From contig CAYXVG010000035.1 of the NCBI GenBank assembly GCA_964468205.1, positions 10,935-74,934 of the forward strand: a stretch of 64,000 nucleotides of DNA, written 5' to 3'. Of this stretch, positions 16,810-25,035 are shown one piece after another. The first letter of the stretch is position 1; each line of letters starts with the position of its first letter. The notes below the pieces were generated by a model. The model did not search any database and had not been told where the DNA came from. It was given only the letters and a program-made list of their open reading frames with translations. This stretch comes from CAWELS01 sp964468205. GTDB lineage: Bacteria; Acidobacteriota; Terriglobia; Bryobacterales; Bryobacteraceae. Both the position numbers and the translations under genes were made by a program.

Positions 16810-18345
16810 ATGAATAAGCCGATAACGCGCCGCCGCTTCCTTGAAGGAAGCTCAGTTTTGGCAGGAGGGCTCGCAGCAGCGCCTTTTCTGGCGGCTGCCG
16901 GCCAACGGCCGAACATTGTCTTGTTGATGGGCGACGACCACGGGTGGGAAGAAACCGGCTATAACGGACACCCATACCTTAAGACACCGGTGCTCGACGA
17001 GATGGCGGAGTCCGGCCTTCGCCTGGATCGCTTTTACTCCGCCGCGCCCGTTTGCTCGCCGACCCGCAGCAGCGTACTTACCGGCCGCCACCCGAATCGC
17101 TGCGGCACGTTCTCGGCAAACTTTTCGATCCGGCCCGAGGAGATCAGCATCGCCCACATTCTTGGCAAGAACGGGTACGCGTGCGGTCACTTTGGCAAGT
17201 GGCACGTCGGTCCGGTGAAGGCAGACTCGCCGACAAACCCTGGCGCGATGGGCTTCGAGGAATGGTTGTCTCACGACAACTTTTTCGAGATGGATCCCCA
17301 CCTTTCCCGGAATGGTGGTTCGCCTGAGCAGTTCCAGGGAGAGAGTTCGGAGATCATAGTCAACGAAGCGACGCGCTTCATCGGCAAGGCGAGGAAGAGC
17401 AAGCGGCCGTTTTTCACCGTCGTCTGGTTTGGGTCGCCGCACGAGCCATACAGCGGGTTGGAAAAGGACTTGGCGCTCTACGGGCACTTGCCGGAAGCGT
17501 TCCGATCACGCTACGCACGAATCACGGGCATGGATACAGGACTACCGGCCAAACTGCGCCTGGACAAGGTGCTGCAGGCGCGATTCGCCGAAATCACGGC
17601 GATGGACCGCTCGATCGGGCAATTGCGCGAATACCTTGAGCGCGAGGGCTTGCGGCAGAATACGGTTCTCTGGTACTGCGGCGACAACGGCGTCCCGGGC
17701 GAGGGTCGCATCACCGAGACGCTTCGCGGCAGCAAGGGCGATGTGTACGAAGGCGGCGTGCGCGTTCCGGGCGTCATCGAATGGCCAGCAGGGATACCGC
17801 GGCGTCGGGCGACGGGCGTCAATAGCGTCACGAGCGACATGCTTCCTACGATTTGCGATTTGGCCGGCGCGCCATTGCCGGAGCGGCCCCTCGACGGTAT
17901 CAGTCTGAGGCCACTTGTTGAGGGGAAGATGACCGCACGGCCGGAACCAATCTGCTTTTGGAGTTATGACATTCGCCACGCAACTGAGGGCGATCCAGAA
18001 CCGTATATCGATCCCAAGCTTCAGGAAGGTACGACCCCTCTGGTCAAGCAGATGAACGGCCAGTTTACACGGAGTTTCCGGAATTTCCGCCACCCGCGAA
18101 TCAGCGACCGCGATTTCGCAGGTCCGAAGGCGATTCTGGATAACCGGTACAAGTTGGTCGTACAAGACCCGCCGGAAACCGTCGACACAGGACCCGAGAG
18201 GAAGCTTTTCGACGTACGTAAGGACCCAGCGGAAGCGAATAATCTGAGCCAGATCAATTCGCAGATCGCCACGGACCTGGAGAAGCGGCTTCGAGACTGG
18301 CAGCGATCCGTGCTGAACAGCCTGTCCGGCGCCGATTACCAATAG
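16810..18345 (+). CDS. Tat-exported sulfatase (S1 family)
   Basis: The 511-residue protein starts with a clear twin-arginine signal (ITRRRFLEGSSVLAGG, then a hydrophobic run and AAA cleavage region), so it is exported folded to the periplasm. The catalytic set is complete: D42-D43 in LLMGDDHGWEET, the formylglycine cysteine C82 in VCSPTRSSVL, HFGKWHVG, and a second metal site around WYCGDNGVPGEG with GSKGDVYEGGVRVPG. This arrangement resembles arylsulfatase-A-like S1 enzymes. An AAGGAGG ribosome-binding site lies 8 bases before the ATG. Its position between another sulfatase and an oxidoreductase/fucosidase pair suggests sequential desulfation of one glycan. Confidence 0.93.
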   Translation: MNKPITRRRFLEGSSVLAGGLAAAPFLAAAGQRPNIVLLMGDDHGWEETGYNGHPYLKTPVLDEMAESGLRLDRFYSAAPVCSPTRSSVLTGRHPNRCGTFSANFSIRPEEISIAHILGKNGYACGHFGKWHVGPVKADSPTNPGAMGFEEWLSHDNFFEMDPHLSRNGGSPEQFQGESSEIIVNEATRFIGKARKSKRPFFTVVWFGSPHEPYSGLEKDLALYGHLPEAFRSRYARITGMDTGLPAKLRLDKVLQARFAEITAMDRSIGQLREYLEREGLRQNTVLWYCGDNGVPGEGRITETLRGSKGDVYEGGVRVPGVIEWPAGIPRRRATGVNSVTSDMLPTICDLAGAPLPERPLDGISLRPLVEGKMTARPEPICFWSYDIRHATEGDPEPYIDPKLQEGTTPLVKQMNGQFTRSFRNFRHPRISDRDFAGPKAILDNRYKLVVQDPPETVDTGPERKLFDVRKDPAEANNLSQINSQIATDLEKRLRDWQRSVLNSLSGADYQ

Positions 18346-18416
18346 CGGTTCGAGGCGGCATGCTCGGTTGACTCAGGCAGAAGAAATGCGATACCAACGG
18401 ACACGAGGATAACAAA

Positions 18417-19664
18417 GTGCAACGAAGGACGTTTCTGCATACGAGCGGCACTGCGGCGGTGAGCTTTCCGTTTGTCGCCAAGTCCACCATTTTGGGGGCG
18501 AACGACAGGGCGGAGATCGGTTTCATCGGCGTCGGCCGCCGGGCGAGGTGGCTCCTCCAGCACGAGGACTTTGGAGTGGCAAGGATCATCGCCGTCGCGG
18601 ACATCTATCCCGGTTCGATTGCCGAAGCTGTCAAAGTCCACCCCGACGGGGAGAACTGGGCCAAGTATGCCGAGTACCGGGAGATGCTCGAGAAGGAGAA
18701 GCTCGACGGCGTATTTGTGGAGACGACGACGCACGCCCGCGTGCTGGTTTGTATCCACGCGGTTCAGGCCGGTGTGGACGTGTACGCGGAGAAGCCGTTG
18801 ACGCTGACGGTAGAGGAGGGCCGGGTTCTGACGGATTTCGTGCGCCGCCACAAGCGGGTGCTGCAGACAGGCACTCAGCAGCGCTCGATGCCGATCAACA
18901 TCTATGCAAGCAGTCTGGTGCGGAACGGGAAGATCGGCAAGGTGAAGGAGGTGATCGTCTGTAATTTCCTATCGCCTGAGCGGTGGACGCCGAAGCCGGC
19001 CCAACCCGTACCCGAAGGACTCGATTGGGACCAGTGGTGCAACCAGACGGAACTGCGGCCCTATCACGAGGACTTGCACCGGAGGTGGGCGCGATGGTGG
19101 GCCTACGATGGCGGAGGCCAGTCCTGGGGTGTCACGGGTTGGGGCACGCACTCGCTTGACCAAGTGCAGACAGCCCTCGGAACCGACCTCACCGGACCGG
19201 TGGAGATCTGGCCGGAGGGTAGTGGCCTCACCGCCAAGGTTATGGCGCGATACGCCAACGGAGCCTTACTGAAGCTGGAGCAGGAGATCATCAAGGATCA
19301 TCAACAGCTCGGGGCGATTTTCGTTGGCGAAAAGGGCCGGCTGCAAATCGTTCGCGGCGATTTCTTCCCCGAGGATCCGGATTTGAAGAAAGGCGCGCCC
19401 GAGATCACCAAAGAAGGTCCGGGCGAGAACTCGTTCCATATCAAGAATTTTGTCGACTGCATTAAGTCGCGGAAGGAACCCAACGCAGATGTGGAGATCG
19501 CCCACCGGTCTACCACCCTGTGCCACCTCGTTAACATCTGTCGTGAGGTGGGACGCAAATTGCGTTGGGACCCGAAGAAGGAGCGATTCACTGGCGACGA
19601 AGAAGCCAACGCCAAGCTCTCGCGCCCGAGGCGAAAGGGCTACGAACTACCGCGTCTTGGCTAG
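18417..19664 (+). CDS. Tat-exported Gfo/Idh/MocA oxidoreductase
   Basis: This 415-residue protein uses a GTG start (GAGGA 7 bases upstream) and has a twin-arginine signal (MQRRTFLHTSGTAAVSF). The N-terminal Rossmann domain begins IGFIGVGRRARW and the catalytic-lysine motif YAEKPLTLTVEEG is present, followed by the GFO_IDH_MocA C-terminal barrel (QTGTQQRSMPINIYASSLV). Secreted members of this family, which carry their cofactor out with them, include periplasmic sugar oxidoreductases and GH109-like glycosidases that use NAD as a prosthetic group. The first is more likely here, but a GH109-type hydrolase cannot be excluded. It lies between a sulfatase and a fucosidase in the same direction. Confidence 0.88.
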   Translation: MQRRTFLHTSGTAAVSFPFVAKSTILGANDRAEIGFIGVGRRARWLLQHEDFGVARIIAVADIYPGSIAEAVKVHPDGENWAKYAEYREMLEKEKLDGVFVETTTHARVLVCIHAVQAGVDVYAEKPLTLTVEEGRVLTDFVRRHKRVLQTGTQQRSMPINIYASSLVRNGKIGKVKEVIVCNFLSPERWTPKPAQPVPEGLDWDQWCNQTELRPYHEDLHRRWARWWAYDGGGQSWGVTGWGTHSLDQVQTALGTDLTGPVEIWPEGSGLTAKVMARYANGALLKLEQEIIKDHQQLGAIFVGEKGRLQIVRGDFFPEDPDLKKGAPEITKEGPGENSFHIKNFVDCIKSRKEPNADVEIAHRSTTLCHLVNICREVGRKLRWDPKKERFTGDEEANAKLSRPRRKGYELPRLG

Positions 19665-19862
19665 AGCGAGCGATCGCGATTTCGCGATTACCGCAACGCC
19701 TCGGTGCGCTACAGGCGTGAAAACGGCGATTGGCGACGCTGGGCGCCATGCTTGGTCTGTAGATCAGGCGGGGGCCGAAGCGGAAGAATTACCGTCGATC
19801 GCTGGAGCCTGCCGTAACGGCGGCTACGCCTTACCGGTGCGCTTGATAGACTGAGCGGTGGT

Positions 19863-20987
19863 ATGACCAATCGGAGACATTTTTTGAAAACGGCTGGTGT
19901 GGCTATGGCGGGAGCGAATGTCTTGGCGCGCCCTGCGCAGTCGTCTGAGGCGCTTCCGCCGCCTTCCGGGGAGGGGCGCACCCGCGAGAAGATGCTGGAC
20001 TGGTTCGAGGAAGCGAAGTTCGGGCTCTTCATGCACTATGGCTTGTACTCGCTTCTAGAGCACGGCGAGTGGGTGCAGTTGCGGGAGAAGATTCCGGTGG
20101 CCGAGTACGCGCAACTGCAGCAGAAGCTTACAGCGAACTCGTTCGACGTTGATTTCATAACGGACCTGGCGCTTGAAGCGGGGATGAAGTACGTGAATCT
20201 CACCGCGCGGCACCATGACTCCTTCTGTCTATTTGATACGAAACAGACCGACTTCAACAGCATGCGCGCCCCGGCCGGGAGAGATCTGATCGGGGATTTG
20301 ACCGCCGCGTGCCAGCGGAAAGGGCTCGGCATTTTCTACTACTACTCCTACGCCGCTGACTGGAAGCATCCTTACTTCTACTCTCGCGAGGCGGGGCTGC
20401 CCATTTGGGGTTCGGCGCGGCCCGACTACACTGAGCCGCAGCCGGAGTACAAGTGGGAAAAAGACGAGGATTTCCAGAAGTACATCGATTTCGCGCACGC
20501 TCAGATCAAGGAGTTGCTCACCCAGTACGGCGAAATCTCCGGGATGTGGCTGGATCCGATCATGGGCTACTACGCGCGACCGGACTTGTTTCCGATTGAC
20601 CAGACCTATGCATTGATCCGGAGATTACAGCCCGGCTGCCTGATTTGCTTCAAACAAGGGGCGAATGGTGATGAAGACTATGTCGCGCCGGAGCGGACAA
20701 TGCAAGCCCACCGGAATGGAGGCGAAGTTGGACGCCGGGCCTGGGAGTTGAACAAAGGCAAGCGCGGCGAAATCTGTGACACACTGCAACCGCGGGTGTG
20801 GGGCTATGACAAGCGCAACAATAGCGAGCACCGGGATGCGGACTGGGTGATGCAGGCTCTCGAGGAAGCCGAAGGTCTCAACGCGAACCTGTTGCTGAAT
20901 ACTGGCCCGCTTGCAGACGGATCGATTCACGATATCGACGTGAAGACCCTCCGGGAGGTCGGGAAGAGACTGCGGCGGAAAGGATAG
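19863..20987 (+). CDS. Tat-exported alpha-L-fucosidase (GH29)
   Basis: GH29 enzymes release alpha-linked L-fucose with retention. The 374-residue protein has a Tat signal (NRRHFLKTAGVAMAGANVLA) and the GH29 TIM barrel: FGLFMHYGLYS (H58), NLTARHHDSFCLFDTKQTDF (H117, H118) and the expected nucleophile D231 in EISGMWLDPIMG. It ends at LLLNTGPLADGSI plus about 25 residues, so it consists of the catalytic barrel only and lacks the C-terminal beta-sandwich of many homologues (450 or more residues). A 198-base gap separates it from the oxidoreductase; it is almost contiguous (5 bases) with the following PHP protein, suggesting co-translation. It fits a sulfated-fucan or fucosylated-glycan pathway with the two sulfatases upstream. 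Confidence 0.9.
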   Translation: MTNRRHFLKTAGVAMAGANVLARPAQSSEALPPPSGEGRTREKMLDWFEEAKFGLFMHYGLYSLLEHGEWVQLREKIPVAEYAQLQQKLTANSFDVDFITDLALEAGMKYVNLTARHHDSFCLFDTKQTDFNSMRAPAGRDLIGDLTAACQRKGLGIFYYYSYAADWKHPYFYSREAGLPIWGSARPDYTEPQPEYKWEKDEDFQKYIDFAHAQIKELLTQYGEISGMWLDPIMGYYARPDLFPIDQTYALIRRLQPGCLICFKQGANGDEDYVAPERTMQAHRNGGEVGRRAWELNKGKRGEICDTLQPRVWGYDKRNNSEHRDADWVMQALEEAEGLNANLLLNTGPLADGSIHDIDVKTLREVGKRLRRKG

Positions 20988-20992
20988 ATGCC

Positions 20993-23935
20993 ATGACTTC
21001 AAGGATTCGGCAGAGTACGCTTCCCTCGTTCTTGCTGCCGCTGTTTCTGATCGCCACAACGCTTCACGGGCAGGCTCCTGGTTCGGCCGAGTCGGGGGTT
21101 GAGGCGCTGCAGCGCGGGGCCAAGCGTGACATCGCATATACGAAGGCTCGCGTCACGGAGCCCGGGGGAACGCCGGAAGAGAATCTTTGGCAGGTTCTCG
21201 TCCTTTTCGGCGCTGGCGACACGGAGGCTTCCACCTGGACGGGCAAAGTGGCTGCGAGCGCGGGTGAGATCCACACAATCGAGGGCTACCGGTTTGAGCT
21301 GCCGGATGATCGTGTGCTTCCCGAAGGCGGGTGGCGACTCTCACCCAAGGTGGATACCGTTCTCTACGACAAGCAGACCTTCTCTGACCGCCGGCAACTG
21401 CTTTTGCCGAAAGGCCTGCTCATACGCGGTAGCGGCAGTACGGCGACGCGCGTATCCGTCGAGACGAACCATGGCGGCTTCGCCTTTCTCCCGATGGCAA
21501 TGGACATCGGGGAAACGGAAAAGTACATCAGCGGCCGGGCGCAGGCGCAAAGGATTATTCCCGCTACGGATCTGAGCGGTACCGAGTTCCGGCAACACGA
21601 TCTTCCCTCGATTGCCGCGGATGCCGATGGCGCGATTTGGGCAACCTGGATGAGTTACCACGACCGGCGTGAGGAGCTGAACTTTCGCCGGTACAAGGAC
21701 GGAGAGTGGACCCGTCTGATCCCGGTCCCGCGCGCGGATGAGGACCTCTGGCGCCCTCACGTCACGGTCGATGCGGATGGCGTTCCCTGGCTCATCTGGT
21801 CTGAACAGGAAGACGGCAATTGGGATCTTTACGCGATGCCTTGGGAAGTGGACCGGTGGGGAAAACTGACGCGCTTGACCACGGATCCGCTGCCCGACAT
21901 CGAGCCGGCGGCCGTGCGCGCCAAGGACGGGACTGTCTACGTGGTTTGGCAGGCCCTGCGGGGGCGGCACTCGCAGATCCGGCTGAAGTACTTGCGAGCT
22001 GGCAAATGGTCCGAGACGGTAAAGATAACCGATTCGGCGGCGAACGAGTGGGAACCGGCTCTTGGGGTTGGGCCGGACGGTACAGTCTGGATCGCGTGGG
22101 ACCGGTACGGGACGAGTTATGACGTTTACTGCCGCTCCTACAATCCGCGCTCCGGACTTGGTGCTATTCGCCCCGTCGCGACAACAAACCGTTTTGAGGC
22201 GCATGCCAGCGTGACAGTGGACGAACACGGCCGTCCCTGGGTGGCTTGGGAGCGCGGCGATGTGAACTGGGGCAAGGATCTTGGCGCGCTGTTAGGAAAG
22301 GACTCTCCCGGCACGCCGCTTGGACGCCGCAGGACGATCGAGGTAGCGGTTCTCGATAACAATGTGTGGAAGGCGCCGGCGGCAGTTGAGTTCACGGACA
22401 CCCTTGCTGTTGGGGCTTCCGACGTAGGAGTGCCCAGGCTATACACGGGCCCGAACGGCGGCATCTGGATGGTGGTTCGCCGGTGTTACGCCAGGCAAGG
22501 GTGGCGCCCCATGGCGCACTGGGAAAGCTTTCTGACACGGCTCGACGGAGACCGCTGGACGGATCCGATCTTGCTGCCAAATAGCCTTACCAGGCGTAGC
22601 ATTCGTATGGGCTTGGCATCGGCGGGCGGACGCCTGTGGGCGTTCTGGCCGAGTGAGAGCCGCAAGTGGGACTTCACCAGCCGTCCGTACGCGAATCGTG
22701 TGATCGCGGGGTCACTGCCGCTTCCGGCAGCCGGGGCCGAGCCTGTTCTGGCTGCGTTCCGGCCGCAGGATTCGCCGGCGCCGACCGTGCATCCGGACGA
22801 GGCCGGGGACGTGGCAACGGCCCGGGCGCACCGGATTCGCTATGGCGACACGACACTCCAGATTCTCCGCGGCGACCTGCACCGGCACACCGAACTGTCG
22901 CCGGATTCCAATATCGACGAGGGCACGATTGTCGAATTCTACCGCTACATGATTGACGCCGCGGACATGGATTTCGGGGCGTCGACCGATCACCAGGGCG
23001 GCGGACATGACTACTGGAATACGCTGACGCAGAAGATGGCCGACATGTACTACTTCCCGCAGAGGTTCACGCCGCTCTATGCGTATGAGCGAAATCCCGG
23101 CAATCCGCACGGCCATCGCAACATCTTCCATCCGACGCGAGACTATCCGATCGTGCCCTTCTTCCAGCGGATCGATCCGCGATTCATGCTGCCGGATTCC
23201 CCCGACGGCGAACTCTTGACGTTCAATTCGATGAGCTTCGGCTCGACGATTCCCAATGACACGAAGTTGCTGTTGGAGGCCGTGAAGGAGTCTGGCGGAA
23301 TCGCGATTCCGCACACCTCCGGTTCCAGTGCCATGGGCACGGACTGGCACGCCAGCGATCCAGAAGTCGATGTCGCGGTGGAAATCTACCAAGGCGACCG
23401 GATGAACTACGAGCACAAAAACGCGCCCCGGGGTATCCAGGATGGTGCGGAAGACAAAGCCGTGGGCGGATTCCAGGAGCCGGGACTCGTTTGGAATGCC
23501 TGGAAGAAGGGCTACCGGCTCGGTGTCATTGCCAGCTCTGATCATTATTCGACACACATTTCCTACGCGATGATCTATGCCGCCGGAAAACTGCGGGAGC
23601 ATGTGTTTGAGTCGCTAAAGAAGCGGCACGCCTATGGCGCGACGGACAACATCGTATTGGAGTTTTGGGTGGGTGATCACCTGATGGGAGATCAGTTCCA
23701 AGCGCGGGAGAATCAGCGCATCAGGATCCGTGCGATCGGAACGGGAGAGATTTCCGCGGTCCGCCTGATTCGCGATGGCCAATTCATTTACGAAGCCCAG
23801 CCGGGTGAGCGTGAGATAGACCTGGAATATGTGGATACCGAGGCCGGTGAGGGTTCACACTGGTACTACACACGGATTGAACAAGCTAACGGGGAGCTAG
23901 CTTGGTCGAGTCCGGTTTGGGTCGAGTACCGTTAA
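20993..23935 (+). CDS. Secreted beta-propeller and PHP-domain fusion protein
   Basis: This 980-residue protein starts with a Sec signal (LPLFLIATTLHGQ). Residues about 190-560 contain repeated blade-like units of the form DADGxxWxxW (for example ADADGAIWATW, VDADGVPWLIW, GPDGTVWIAW), which suggest a beta-propeller. Residues about 620-860 resemble a PHP metal-dependent phosphoesterase/DUF3604 domain: GDLHRHTELS (H630, H632), STDHQGG (D666, H667), IPHTSGSS and ASSDHYSTH (D850, H851). A beta-rich tail ends near residue 980. The combination would be an extracytoplasmic hydrolase with a carbohydrate- or protein-binding propeller. The substrate is unknown. It directly follows the fucosidase by 5 bases. 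Confidence 0.8.
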   Translation: MTSRIRQSTLPSFLLPLFLIATTLHGQAPGSAESGVEALQRGAKRDIAYTKARVTEPGGTPEENLWQVLVLFGAGDTEASTWTGKVAASAGEIHTIEGYRFELPDDRVLPEGGWRLSPKVDTVLYDKQTFSDRRQLLLPKGLLIRGSGSTATRVSVETNHGGFAFLPMAMDIGETEKYISGRAQAQRIIPATDLSGTEFRQHDLPSIAADADGAIWATWMSYHDRREELNFRRYKDGEWTRLIPVPRADEDLWRPHVTVDADGVPWLIWSEQEDGNWDLYAMPWEVDRWGKLTRLTTDPLPDIEPAAVRAKDGTVYVVWQALRGRHSQIRLKYLRAGKWSETVKITDSAANEWEPALGVGPDGTVWIAWDRYGTSYDVYCRSYNPRSGLGAIRPVATTNRFEAHASVTVDEHGRPWVAWERGDVNWGKDLGALLGKDSPGTPLGRRRTIEVAVLDNNVWKAPAAVEFTDTLAVGASDVGVPRLYTGPNGGIWMVVRRCYARQGWRPMAHWESFLTRLDGDRWTDPILLPNSLTRRSIRMGLASAGGRLWAFWPSESRKWDFTSRPYANRVIAGSLPLPAAGAEPVLAAFRPQDSPAPTVHPDEAGDVATARAHRIRYGDTTLQILRGDLHRHTELSPDSNIDEGTIVEFYRYMIDAADMDFGASTDHQGGGHDYWNTLTQKMADMYYFPQRFTPLYAYERNPGNPHGHRNIFHPTRDYPIVPFFQRIDPRFMLPDSPDGELLTFNSMSFGSTIPNDTKLLLEAVKESGGIAIPHTSGSSAMGTDWHASDPEVDVAVEIYQGDRMNYEHKNAPRGIQDGAEDKAVGGFQEPGLVWNAWKKGYRLGVIASSDHYSTHISYAMIYAAGKLREHVFESLKKRHAYGATDNIVLEFWVGDHLMGDQFQARENQRIRIRAIGTGEISAVRLIRDGQFIYEAQPGEREIDLEYVDTEAGEGSHWYYTRIEQANGELAWSSPVWVEYR

Positions 23936-24121
23936 ACGGATTGTGCCGCTGAAACGAGGAATTCAGAAAAGTCAGTCACACCTATATTGGATTTTATGAT
24001 GTGCTTTCCATTGAGCAACTTAGCTCTGGGTGGCGCGGCTGTGGCTTCTGTCGTGTACTAGGCTGAATTCCGAGTGCGCATGTTCCTGCTGCGTACAGAC
24101 GACAGGGAGGGATCTTTGGAA

Positions 24122-25003
24122 ATGGCACGACTCTATCAGATTGCATTGCTCGGGCTGGCTTTTCTCGCGACGGCGCAAGGGCAAACGGCTATTACACTTC
24201 GGACACAAGCTCGCGACATCGATTTCAGCGGCGCCAGTGCGACTAAGCCCGCGAAGGCGGGAACCAGCTTGCCTGGTACTTGCTCAGTAGGAGAGCAGTT
24301 TTTCAAGACAAACGCGCTAGCCGGTGAAAACCTCTACGGCTGTACGGCCACGAACACCTGGAGTTTGTTAGGTGACGGCGGTGGAACCGGCAGCGCGGTT
24401 GACTCAGTATTTGGCCGCACGGGCGCAGTTTCCGCACAGGCCGGCGACTACTCAGCCAGCCAAGTCTCCAGTCTCGCGACGGGCAATATCGCCGCCACGA
24501 ACGTTCAATCCGCGATTGCTGAGTTGGACGACGAAAAACTGCCGAAGCCGTCTTGCTCTGACGGCCAGATTCTCAAATGGGTGGGAGGAGAACCGGTTTG
24601 CAGCACTGACGAGACAGGCGGGATGGGAAGTCTGCCGGATACCACGGGAAACGAGCACAAGCTTCTTTCCAACGATGGGGTCAATTCGGATTGGCGCTTT
24701 GTAGGGCCCGGGCTGTTTATTGATTCGGCGCAACTGGGCGTCGATACCGCTGTCATCCCTACGCTTGGAAACGCTAACGCGTTCCTCGGGGATAATGTTT
24801 TTTCTCAGGGTCTGGTCGCCAGCGGTCCCGTATCGTCGGTGGACTTTTCCGGTGCGAAATCAACCCGGCCGATACAAACCGGAACCACGCCCCCGGCGAA
24901 CTGCATCGCTCGTGAAGAGCTATTCTTGGACACCGACGATGTGAGTCTTCTGGTATGCAATGCGAGCGGAAACGGATGGACCGCGCTCGCAACCGCACCG
25001 TAG
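24122..25003 (+). CDS. Secreted repeat protein with tail-fibre-like segments, function unknown
   Basis: From ATG 24122 (AGGGAGG site 11 bases upstream) the product has 293 residues with a signal peptide ending LATAQGQ. An earlier in-frame ATG at 24074 lacks a ribosome-binding site and would precede the signal. A module of about 50 residues occurs twice, near the N-terminus (DFSGASATKPAKAGTSLPG, then GEQFFKT and NTWSLLG) and at the C-terminus (DFSGAKSTRPIQTGTTPPA, then EELFLDT and NGWTALA). Between them lie phrases such as SVFGRTGAVSAQAGDYSASQ and AATNVQSAIAELDD, a style common in phage tail-fibre and bacterial surface proteins. No other phage genes are near. A surface adhesin or cell-wall-associated fibre component is the best guess. 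The next gene starts 32 bases on. Confidence 0.65.
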   Translation: MARLYQIALLGLAFLATAQGQTAITLRTQARDIDFSGASATKPAKAGTSLPGTCSVGEQFFKTNALAGENLYGCTATNTWSLLGDGGGTGSAVDSVFGRTGAVSAQAGDYSASQVSSLATGNIAATNVQSAIAELDDEKLPKPSCSDGQILKWVGGEPVCSTDETGGMGSLPDTTGNEHKLLSNDGVNSDWRFVGPGLFIDSAQLGVDTAVIPTLGNANAFLGDNVFSQGLVASGPVSSVDFSGAKSTRPIQTGTTPPANCIAREELFLDTDDVSLLVCNASGNGWTALATAP

Positions 25004-25035
25004 ACAAGAATGTGTGCGCATTACTGGAGGACAAG

